Below, in pieces: positions 24,849-30,830 of a stretch of DNA of 30,830 bases. Every line of letters begins with the position of its first letter. The stretch's first letter is position 1. The DNA lies in NCBI GenBank assembly GCA_035506135.1, contig DATJPY010000124.1, positions 1-30,830 of the forward strand, in the 5' to 3' direction. The notes under the pieces were generated by a model that was not told where the DNA came from, did not search any database, and saw only the letters and a list, made by a program, of their open reading frames with translations. Both the position numbers and the translations under genes were made by a program. This DNA comes from DATJPY01 sp035506135 (lineage in GTDB: Bacteria > Myxococcota_A > UBA9160 > PR03).

Positions 24849-24854
24849 GCCCCC

Positions 24855-24860
24855 ACTCTA
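24855..24860 (-). promoter_or_regulatory. Likely leaderless -10 of hpnB
   Basis: On the minus strand TAGAGT (4 of 6) ends exactly 6 bp (GGGGGC) before the ATG at 24848. It is directly outside the end of repeat C1. The G run could instead act as a weak ribosome site, so the leaderless reading is tentative here. Confidence 0.4.
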
Positions 24861-24861
24861 G

Positions 24862-24956
24862 CTGATGGGCTTCGCTCGCCTGCGGCTCGCTGCGCGCGCT
24901 CGCAGGGCGAGCGCTTGCGGGGATGCTCCGGGCGATCCGGTTGCCTCGGAGGCGAC
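24862..24956 (+). repeat. Intergenic hairpin repeat, copy C1
   Basis: It begins CTGATGGGCTTCGCTCGCC, has a stem GCGCTCGC-AGG-GCGAGCGC (24896-24914, 8 bp), then CTTGCGGGGATGCTCC and the TTGCCTCGGAGGCGAC end. The stem arms differ from A1/A2 in sequence but still pair perfectly. The linker GGGCGCGTCCTGATGGG leads to C2. Confidence 0.85.
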
Positions 24957-24965
24957 GGGCGCGTC

Positions 24966-25000
24966 CTGATGGGCTTCGCTCGCCTGCGGCTCGCTGCGCG
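24966..25000 (+). repeat. Intergenic hairpin repeat, copy C2 (truncated)
   Basis: Only the first part of the unit is present: CTGATGGG, then CTTCGCTCGCCTGCGGCTCG and TGCGCG, stopping before the hairpin. It starts 104 bp after C1, close to the 101-bp period of the A pair. The Nudix gene begins 25 bp later. Confidence 0.75.
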
Positions 25001-25012
25001 GCCTCCCTGTGC

Positions 25013-25018
25013 CATCAT
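25013..25018 (+). promoter_or_regulatory. Possible leaderless-type -10 of the Nudix gene
   Basis: CATCAT (4 of 6) ends exactly 6 bp before the ATG at 25025; no Shine-Dalgarno is present. An out-of-frame ATG at 25017 makes this less certain. Confidence 0.35.
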
Positions 25019-25024
25019 GCGCGC

Positions 25025-25828
25025 ATGGCAGAGCGCACGCCGCCCTTTGCCGTCGCCTCCGCGACGGTGCTCCTCGTCCGCGACGGCGCGGGCGGTCTCG
25101 AGGTCTTCATGGTGGAGCGACACCACCAGATCGACTTCGCGAGCAGCGCGCTCGTATTCCCCGGCGGAAAGGTCGATCCCGCCGATCGCGCCGCGGAGCT
25201 GCGCGCGCGCTGCGCGGGTGCGGCCCAGCTCGACGACGACGCGCTCGCGCTGCGCGTGGCGGCCGTGCGCGAGACCTTCGAGGAGTCGGGCGTGCTGATC
25301 GCGCGCCGCCGCGGCGCGCCGGGCGAGGCGCTGCTCGCCGCCGCCGAGGTCGCGCCGATCGCGGCGACGGCCCGCGCCGAGCTCCTCGCCGGACGGCTCG
25401 CGCTCGGCGAGATCGCGGAGCGCCACGACCTCGAGCTCGCGACCGACGCGCTGGTGCCCTTCGCGCACTGGATCACGCCCGAGTTCATGCCGAAGCGCTT
25501 CGACACCCACTTCTTCCTGGTCGCGGCGCCGGCGGACCAGTCTGCCGCGCACGACGGCGGCGAGTCGGTCGACTCGCTCTGGATCGAGGTCGGCCGGGCG
25601 ATCGAGGACGCGCACGCGAAGCGCCGCTCCATCATCTTCCCGACGCTGCGCAACCTGGTGAAGCTCGGCCGCAGCCGCTCGGTGGCCGAGGCGCTCGAGC
25701 GGGCGCGGCGCGAGCCGATCGTCACGGTGCTGCCGCGCGTCGCGCGCGGCGCGGACGGGCCCGTGATCCGCATCCCGCCCGAGGCCGGCTACGACCTCGA
25801 CGAGGCGCCGATCGACGATCTCCGCTAG
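25025..25828 (+). CDS. Nudix hydrolase, NUDT19/acyl-CoA-diphosphatase-like
   Basis: 267 residues, ATG at 25025. The Nudix box is split by an insertion: GGKVD (47-51) and then RETFEESGVL (82-91), which keeps the R-E-x-x-E-E-x-G metal-binding core. This extended box and the total length fit NUDT19-like coenzyme A or acyl-CoA diphosphatases more than small MutT-type enzymes. It would cleave a pyrophosphate bond in the cytoplasm with Mg2+. The stretch ITPEFMPKRFDTHFFLVAAP (about 155-174) is also typical of that group. It stands alone between repeats C1/C2 upstream and inverted repeat D downstream. An acyl-CoA dehydrogenase lies 2 kb away but is not in the same unit. Confidence 0.85.
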   Translation: MAERTPPFAVASATVLLVRDGAGGLEVFMVERHHQIDFASSALVFPGGKVDPADRAAELRARCAGAAQLDDDALALRVAAVRETFEESGVLIARRRGAPGEALLAAAEVAPIAATARAELLAGRLALGEIAERHDLELATDALVPFAHWITPEFMPKRFDTHFFLVAAPADQSAAHDGGESVDSLWIEVGRAIEDAHAKRRSIIFPTLRNLVKLGRSRSVAEALERARREPIVTVLPRVARGADGPVIRIPPEAGYDLDEAPIDDLR

Positions 25829-25830
25829 CT

Positions 25831-25925
25831 GTCCGCCGCCTCCGAGGCAAATCGACCGCCTGGAGTATCCCGCGAGCGATCGCGCGCAGCGAGGCGGAGT
25901 CCTCGGAGCCGAGCGAAGTCATCAG
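25831..25925 (-). repeat. Intergenic hairpin repeat, copy D (inverted)
   Basis: Read on the minus strand it begins CTGATGACTTCGCTCGG, has a stem CGCGA-TCGC-TCGCG (25884-25871), then GGATACTCC and TTTGCCTCGGAGGCGGC. It is the most divergent copy. It fills the 93-bp gap between convergent genes and supplies the TGA stop (25924-25922) of the ChbG-like gene. Confidence 0.75.
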
Positions 25926-26818
25926 CTGCGCAGGAGCTGCCGCAGCGCGCGCATGCCGACCGTCTTCACGCCGGCGCGCGCGAAGGTCGTGCGGCCCGCG
26001 ACGCCACCGTAGAAGCCGTGCTCGAAGGCGCGCGCGTGCGCGTCGGGCGAGATCGCGCGCAGCTCCTCGCCGTCCTTCGCCGGGTGGATGATCCAGTACG
26101 AGACGCCGCGTCCCAGCCGCTCGAGGCGCCGCTGCGTGTGCGCCTCGCCGTCGCCCGGCGCGAAGCCGAGCGAGTCGGCGTCGACGGCGTCGAGCAGCGG
26201 GAAGCCCGCCGCCTCGAGCGTCTCCGCCACCCGCCGCAGGATCGGCTCGGCCGCGGTGAGGCCAGCGCGCTCGAGCGCCTGCTTCTCCGGGCGCACGGCG
26301 AAGACGGGGATTCGGTACTCGCGCGCGAGCTTCACGTAGATGTCGACGAAGGGCGGGAAGAAGACGGTGCCCATGTGCGAGTCGAAGTGCGTGACGTCGA
26401 TCCCCGCGGCGAGCGCCATGTCGATCTGCGCGCGCAGCTCGATCTCCACCTCCTCGGGACGCGCGCGCTTCACGGTGTCGACGGTCGTACGGGGCAGGAA
26501 GCCCTGGTCGTCGAGCAGCGACGGCACCCGCGCGCGCCCCGCCACGGGGCCCCAGCGGTAGTGCGGCCACTCGGAGTTGAGCGTCAGGTGGATCCCGAGG
26601 TCGAGCCGCGGGTCGGATCGCGCGCGGTCCGCGGCCTCGCGGAACCACGGACATGGGACCATGATCGAGCCGCAGGTCACCAGGCCACCCCCGAGTGCCT
26701 CGAAGGCGCCCTCGTTCGCGGCATGACACATACCGATGTCGTCGGCGTGGACGACGGCGACGCGGTCGGAGGCGGAGAAGCCGAGGCGCTCGGCGAGCGT
26801 GGGGGCCATGCGCCGCAT
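25922..26818 (-). CDS. ChbG/HpnK (YdjC-like) carbohydrate deacetylase
   Basis: 298 residues, ATG at 26818 with GGGAGG 6 nt upstream. The metal-binding and catalytic motifs of the YdjC/ChbG fold are present: HADDIGM (24-30) with the Asp pair, GIHLTLNSEWP (75-85), and HFDSHMG (144-150). PCPWF and YRWGP are typical of a ChbG-like subgroup found in many bacteria. It would remove an N-acetyl or similar group from an amino sugar. HpnK of hopanoid loci belongs to the same superfamily and an hpnB-like gene is nearby, but the text looks closer to the general ChbG group, so I give no symbol. No signal peptide. Divergent from the next gene, with only 18 bp between start codons. Confidence 0.85.
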   Translation of the reverse strand: MRRMAPTLAERLGFSASDRVAVVHADDIGMCHAANEGAFEALGGGLVTCGSIMVPCPWFREAADRARSDPRLDLGIHLTLNSEWPHYRWGPVAGRARVPSLLDDQGFLPRTTVDTVKRARPEEVEIELRAQIDMALAAGIDVTHFDSHMGTVFFPPFVDIYVKLAREYRIPVFAVRPEKQALERAGLTAAEPILRRVAETLEAAGFPLLDAVDADSLGFAPGDGEAHTQRRLERLGRGVSYWIIHPAKDGEELRAISPDAHARAFEHGFYGGVAGRTTFARAGVKTVGMRALRQLLRS

Positions 26819-26836
26819 GGTAACCTCCCGCCCGCC
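26819..26836. promoter_or_regulatory. 18-bp divergent gap between two start codons
   Basis: The minus-strand gene's ribosome site GGGAGG (26829-26824) fills this gap, so its promoter must lie inside the opposite gene. On the plus strand TAACCT (26821-26826) is a possible -10 placed 10 bp before the GTG at 26837, which would give a leader of only a few nucleotides. Confidence 0.4.
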
Positions 26837-27616
26837 GTGCAGCGCAACCTCGCCGAGCTCGCCCGCCTCGCCGAAGCCGCCGCCGACGCCGCGCGCGCCG
26901 AGACGTTGCCGCGCTTCCGCAAGGTGGGCTTCGAAACCAAGGCCGACGGGTCACCCGTCACCGAGGCCGATCGGGCCGCCGAGCAGGCGATCCGGCGCGT
27001 GCTGCGCGAGGGAGACCCCGGCGCCGGCCTGCTCGGCGAGGAGTACGGCGCGGAAGGCGCGCCCGGCACGGGCGCCGCCTGGATCATCGACCCGATCGAC
27101 GGCACGATCGGCTTCTCGCGCGGCATTCCGCTCTACTCGACGCTGATCGCGCGCGTCGAGGACGGCGTGCCTGTGCTCGGGCTCATCGACCTGCCGGCGC
27201 TCGGCGAGCGCACGGTCGGCTGGAGGGGCGGCGGGGTGCGCCGCAACGGCGCTCCCGTGCGCTGCTCGCAGCGGACCGAGCTCCAGGGCGCGCTGATCTC
27301 GCACGGCGACGCCTTCTGCTTCGATCTGGTGGACGATCGCGCCGCCTACCTGCGCCTCGTCAACGAGGTGCCGTTGCTCCGCGCCTACACCGACGGGTTC
27401 GGCCACGCCCAGGTGCTGGCGGGCGGGATCGACGCGATGGTCGACCTGCACCTGAATCCCTGGGACGCCGCCGCGACGCAGGTGCTCGTCCCCGAGGCGG
27501 GCGGTCGATGCGAGACGATCGAGTACCCCGCGCTCGGAAAGCTCGGGCTCGTGTTCGGGGCGCCGGCGCTGGTCGAGCATCTGCTCGGCTTCGTGCGCAA
27601 TGCGCCCGTGCGGTAG
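26837..27616 (+). CDS. Inositol-monophosphatase family phosphatase, HisN-like
   Basis: 259 residues from the GTG at 26837, the only reasonable start in frame. Mg2+-dependent phosphatase motifs are intact: VTEADRAAE (41-49), GEEYG (67-71), WIIDPIDGT (82-90, with D85 and D88), and LNPWDAAATQVLVPEAGG near the end. It would release phosphate from a small alcohol phosphate; FSRGIPLYSTLIA after the second motif resembles HisN-type histidinol phosphatases, but inositol phosphate or PAP cannot be excluded from sequence. No Shine-Dalgarno precedes it. It is followed after 45 bp by the acyl-CoA dehydrogenase gene and is probably read into it. Confidence 0.85.
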   Translation: MQRNLAELARLAEAAADAARAETLPRFRKVGFETKADGSPVTEADRAAEQAIRRVLREGDPGAGLLGEEYGAEGAPGTGAAWIIDPIDGTIGFSRGIPLYSTLIARVEDGVPVLGLIDLPALGERTVGWRGGGVRRNGAPVRCSQRTELQGALISHGDAFCFDLVDDRAAYLRLVNEVPLLRAYTDGFGHAQVLAGGIDAMVDLHLNPWDAAATQVLVPEAGGRCETIEYPALGKLGLVFGAPALVEHLLGFVRNAPVR

Positions 27617-27661
27617 ATGGCTAGAATCCGCGCAGCAGATCCAGCGACTGGAGAGCTACGG

Positions 27662-29329
27662 ATGACCACCCCCCCCCACCTTCCCGCGCTGGCCGACGCG
27701 CGCCCGCTGCTCGCCGCCGCGGAGCGGCTGCTCGACGGCACCGTGGCGCGCGCCCGCGCCATCACCGAGGATGGCCAGCGCATCGACGACCACCAGGTGC
27801 TGGCCGAGCGCGTCGCGTACGCCGCCACGGAGGCGCGCGCCGCCCGCGAGCTGGTCGAGTTCGCCGCGCGGGCCGGCGAGGCGGGCCGCGGCAGCGCTGC
27901 CCTCGAGGCCACCGCGGCCGCCGGGGCCGCGGACCTCGTCACCAGCCTGTGGCAGCGGCTCGCGCCCGCCGCCGACGACCTCGGCATCGGGGACGATGCC
28001 TTCCAGTCCGCGTTCCCGCCCGACGTGCGCGCGTCGCTGCGGCGGGTCGGCAACGAGGCCGTGTTCCGCGCGCTCGGGCGCGAGGTGGCGGCCCGGCGCG
28101 GCCGCAACGAGACGCCGCTCGACGAGACGCTCGAGCAGGTGCGCGAGGCGGTGCGCGAGTTCGCCGAGAAGGAGATCGCGCCGCACGCCGAGAGCATCCA
28201 CCGCAACGACGAGACGATCCCCGAAGAGTTCATCCGCAAGATGGCCGAGCTCGGCTACTTCGGGCTCTCGGTGCCCGAGGCGTACGGTGGCACCGAGATG
28301 GGCAATCTCGCGATGATCCTCACCACCGAGGAGCTGTCGCGCGCGTCGCTCGCCGGAGCCGGCTCGCTGATCACGCGTCCCGAGATCCTGACCAAGGCGC
28401 TGCTGGCGGGCGGCACCGAGGCGCAGAAGAAGCACTGGCTTCCCCGCATCGCGGCCGGCGAGCTGATGGTCGGCATCTCGGTGACCGAGCCCGACATCGG
28501 GAGCGACGTCGCCTCCGTGAAGTGTCGCGCCGAGCGCGTCACGGTGGGCGGCCGGGCGGGCTTCGCGGTGAACGGCCCGAAGTCGTGGTGCACCTTCGCC
28601 GGGCGCGCCAACATCCTGGCCCTGCTCGCGCGCACCGACGGAAACCCGGCCTCGGGCGCCAAGGGCCTCTCGCTCTTCATCGTCGAGAAGGATCCCTTCC
28701 GCGGGCACAGCTTCGCGATGCGCCAGCCGACGGGCGGCGTGATGGAGGGGAAGGCCGACAAGACGATCGGCTACCGCGGCATGCACTCCTTCACGCTCTC
28801 GCTCGAGAACTACTTCGTCCCGGCCGAGAACCTGGTCGGCGGCGAGGGCGGGCTCGGGCGCGGCTTCTACCTGCAGATGGGCGGCTTCGCGGCGGGGCGC
28901 CTGCAGACCGGTGGCCGCGCCTGCGGGCTCGCGCAGGCGGCGCTCGAGAAGAGCGCCTCGTACGTGCGCGACCGCGTGCAGTTCGGGCGGCCCACGGTCG
29001 AGTACGGCCTCACGCAGTACAAGCTCGGGCGCATGGCCGCGCGGCTCGCCGCAGCGCGGGCCATCACGTACGCCGCGGCGCAGGCGATGGACGAGGACGA
29101 GCGTCGGGCCGCTCCGCTCGCCGCGCAGGCGAAGCTCCTGGCGTGCGACATCGCGGTCGAGGTCGCGCAGGAGGGCCAGCTCCTGCACGGAGGCTGGGGC
29201 TACGCCGAGGAGTATCCGATCAGCCGCTACGCGGTCGACGCGCTGGTGCTGCCGATCTTCGAAGGCGTGAAGCCGATCCTCGAGCTCAAGGTGGTCGCGC
29301 GCAACCTGCTCGCCGGCCCCTCGAGATGA
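27662..29329 (+). CDS. Acyl-CoA dehydrogenase with N-terminal extension, methylsuccinyl-CoA-dehydrogenase-like
   Basis: 555 residues from the ATG at 27662, with GGAGAG 6 nt upstream; an ATG at 27617 directly after the previous stop is less likely. An FAD enzyme that would oxidise an acyl-CoA to the enoyl-CoA. The first 160 or so residues are an extra helical domain, and the dehydrogenase core begins near LEQVREAVREFAEKEIAPH. Visible motifs: ELSRASLAGAGSLITRPEI, GISVTEPDIGSD, GPKSWCTFAGRA, GYRGMHSF, QLLHGGWGYAEEYPISR and IFEGVKPI with the likely catalytic base E534 (the usual following Thr is Val). The extension and several stretches resemble Mcd of the ethylmalonyl-CoA pathway; a general acyl-CoA dehydrogenase is the alternative. 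A run of nine C begins at codon 3. Confidence 0.88.
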   Translation: MTTPPHLPALADARPLLAAAERLLDGTVARARAITEDGQRIDDHQVLAERVAYAATEARAARELVEFAARAGEAGRGSAALEATAAAGAADLVTSLWQRLAPAADDLGIGDDAFQSAFPPDVRASLRRVGNEAVFRALGREVAARRGRNETPLDETLEQVREAVREFAEKEIAPHAESIHRNDETIPEEFIRKMAELGYFGLSVPEAYGGTEMGNLAMILTTEELSRASLAGAGSLITRPEILTKALLAGGTEAQKKHWLPRIAAGELMVGISVTEPDIGSDVASVKCRAERVTVGGRAGFAVNGPKSWCTFAGRANILALLARTDGNPASGAKGLSLFIVEKDPFRGHSFAMRQPTGGVMEGKADKTIGYRGMHSFTLSLENYFVPAENLVGGEGGLGRGFYLQMGGFAAGRLQTGGRACGLAQAALEKSASYVRDRVQFGRPTVEYGLTQYKLGRMAARLAAARAITYAAAQAMDEDERRAAPLAAQAKLLACDIAVEVAQEGQLLHGGWGYAEEYPISRYAVDALVLPIFEGVKPILELKVVARNLLAGPSR

Positions 29330-30830
29330 CCGCGCCGCTGCGGCTCGCCCGCGCGGGCGACACCGATCTCGAGCTGCTCCCCGCGCTCGCCAACCGCCAC
29401 GGCTGCATCACGGGCGCGACCGGGACGGGCAAGACCGTCACCGTGCAGAGGCTGGCGGAGGGGTTCAGCCAGATCGGCGTTCCGGTGTTCGTGGCCGACG
29501 TGAAGGGCGACCTCGCCGGCATCGCGGAGCCCGGCCAGCCCTCCGACAAGATCACGGCGCGCCTCGACATGCTGAAGCAGCCGGCCCCCGCGTGGGCCGG
29601 CTGCCCCGTCGCGCTGTGGGACGTGTGGGGCGAGCAGGGGCATCCGGTGCGGGCGACGATCTCCGAGATGGGCCCGCTCCTGCTCGCGCGGCTCCTCATG
29701 CTGAACGAGACGCAGCAGGGCGTGCTCGCGCTCACCTTCAAGATCGCCGACGACAACGGGCTCCTGCTGCTCGACCTGAAGGACCTGCGCGCGATGCTGC
29801 AGTTCGTCGGCGAGAACGCGGCGAAGTTCACCACCGAGTACGGCAACGTCAGCGCCGCCTCGATCGGCGCGATCCAGCGCGCGCTGCTCCAGATCGAGGG
29901 GCAGGGCGGCGACCGTTTCTTCGGCGAGCCGGTGCTCAACATCGACGACCTGCTGCAGACGTCGGACGGCAAGGGGGTGGTGAACGTCCTCGCCGCGGAC
30001 AAGCTGATCGCGAACCCGCGGCTCTACGCGACCTTCCTCCTGTGGCTGCTCTCGGAGCTCTTCGAGAAGCTCCCCGAGGTCGGCGATCCCGAGAAGCCCA
30101 AGCTCGTGTTCTTCTTCGACGAGGCGCACCTGCTGTTCTCCGAGGCGCCGGCACCGCTGCTCGAGAAGGTGGAGCAGGTGGTGCGCCTGATCCGCTCGAA
30201 GGGCGTGGGCGTGTACTTCGCGACGCAGAGCCCGCTCGACATCCCCGACAAGGTGCTCGGCCAGCTCGGCAACCGCGTGCAGCACGCGCTGCGGGCCTTC
30301 ACGGCGCGCGACAAGAAGGCGGTCGCCGCGGCAGCGGACACGATGCGGCCGAATCCCAAGCTCGACCTCGAGGCCGCGATCGGCGAGCTCGCAGTCGGCG
30401 AGGCGCTGATCTCGCTCCTGGACCCGAAGGGAGCGCCCTCGGTCACCGAGCGCGCCTGGGTGATCCCGCCCGCGAGCCGGATCGGACCGCTCACGCCCGA
30501 CGAGCGCAAGAAGCGGATCGCCGAGTCTCCGGTGGCGGGCGTCTACGAGAAGGCCGTCGACCGCGAGAGCGCCTTCGAGCTGCTGAAGCAGCGCGCCGGG
30601 ACACAAGACGCGCCGGCCACGGGACGGCCCAGCGGGCAGGCGCCGGCTCCCGCGGGCGGCGGCGTGCTCGGCGAGCTCGGCGGCGTGCTCTTCGGATCCA
30701 CGGGGCCGCGAGGTGGCCGGCGCGACGGCCTCGTCGACGCCTTCGCGAAGAGCGCCGCGCGCTCGATCGGCTCCACAGTGGCTCGGCAGATCACCCGCGG
30801 CGTGCTGGGCTCGCTGCTCGGCGGGCGCCG
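29326..30830 (+). CDS. HerA-like DUF853 ATPase (YjgR-type), 3' end just outside window
   Basis: About 501 residues are visible; the ATG overlaps the previous TGA (ATGA). It shows a HerA/FtsK-like P-loop GATGTGKT (30-37), ADVKGDLAGIAEPG (about 57-70), the Walker B motif LVFFFDEAHLLF (about 264-275), and sensor-type TQSPLDIPDKVLGQLGNRVQH. ARSIGSTVARQITRGVLGSLLGGRR is the usual DUF853 C-terminus, so only a few residues are missing. The family is found in many bacteria and its cellular job is not settled; a DNA-translocating or remodelling ATPase is inferred from the fold. Coupling to an acyl-CoA dehydrogenase gene gives no functional clue. Confidence 0.9.
   Translation, partial: MTAPLRLARAGDTDLELLPALANRHGCITGATGTGKTVTVQRLAEGFSQIGVPVFVADVKGDLAGIAEPGQPSDKITARLDMLKQPAPAWAGCPVALWDVWGEQGHPVRATISEMGPLLLARLLMLNETQQGVLALTFKIADDNGLLLLDLKDLRAMLQFVGENAAKFTTEYGNVSAASIGAIQRALLQIEGQGGDRFFGEPVLNIDDLLQTSDGKGVVNVLAADKLIANPRLYATFLLWLLSELFEKLPEVGDPEKPKLVFFFDEAHLLFSEAPAPLLEKVEQVVRLIRSKGVGVYFATQSPLDIPDKVLGQLGNRVQHALRAFTARDKKAVAAAADTMRPNPKLDLEAAIGELAVGEALISLLDPKGAPSVTERAWVIPPASRIGPLTPDERKKRIAESPVAGVYEKAVDRESAFELLKQRAGTQDAPATGRPSGQAPAPAGGGVLGELGGVLFGSTGPRGGRRDGLVDAFAKSAARSIGSTVARQITRGVLGSLLGGR

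Noticed and set aside
17636..25925. CRISPR array
   Set aside because: The repeats are few, irregularly spaced over 8 kb, differ in length and contain internal hairpins; no unique equal-length spacers or cas genes.
25922..26818. Naming the ChbG-like gene hpnK
   Set aside because: An hpnB-like gene is close, but the motifs fit the general ChbG group and no other hopanoid gene is adjacent.

Overview
This is a high-GC (about 70% by eye), gene-dense stretch of a chromosome from a Gram-negative bacterium. An outer-membrane YaiO-type barrel, a hopanoid-type glycosyltransferase (HpnB), two F420-linked proteins (an F420:NADP reductase and a Ddn-like protein), a class II ribonucleotide reductase and secreted proteins with PEP-CTERM-like or MYXO-CTERM-like C-terminal tails together suggest a deltaproteobacterial, myxobacterial or Binatota-like lineage. 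That placement is inference. I see no phage, plasmid, IS element, CRISPR array, rRNA or tRNA.

Left part (1-6281, all minus strand): a tightly coupled six-gene exopolysaccharide-type operon. Read 5' to 3' it runs: KaiC-like/receiver/degenerate-GGDEF regulator, YaiO-like TPR plus outer-membrane barrel, PgaC-type family-2 polymerising glycosyltransferase, a 68-residue single-span protein, a membrane-anchored ThuA-like protein with a decayed deacetylase-like C-terminus, and a small secreted protein cut by the window edge. Neighbours overlap by 4 bp or lie 1 to 3 bp apart.

Middle (6282-17606): a secreted LCAT-like lipase with calcium-binding-type repeats and a sorting-type tail; a 7TM histidine kinase facing a NarL-type regulator; a secreted beta-helix protein; a Ddn-like F420 protein; the B12-dependent ribonucleotide reductase nrdJ, with a leader of about 310 nt, a sigma-70-like promoter and a tandem NrdR-box candidate; and npdG.

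Right part (17607-30830): a DUF971 plus radical SAM pair; a minus-strand run hpnB, unknown, DUF2332, amidase, M20 peptidase; a Nudix hydrolase; a ChbG-like deacetylase divergent from an inositol-monophosphatase-like enzyme; a methylsuccinyl-CoA-dehydrogenase-like acyl-CoA dehydrogenase; and a HerA-like DUF853 ATPase running off the end.

Three patterns go beyond gene content. (1) Six first-in-unit genes have a -10-like hexamer exactly 6 bp before the start codon and no Shine-Dalgarno sequence, which points to leaderless mRNAs, while other genes have clear GGAGG sites. (2) A family of about 60-95 bp hairpin repeats, whose central stem is kept by changes in both arms, occupies four intergenic gaps. 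(3) These repeats frame the DUF971-radical SAM pair and the Nudix gene in the same way: a tandem direct pair upstream and a single inverted copy downstream, resembling two small cassettes.
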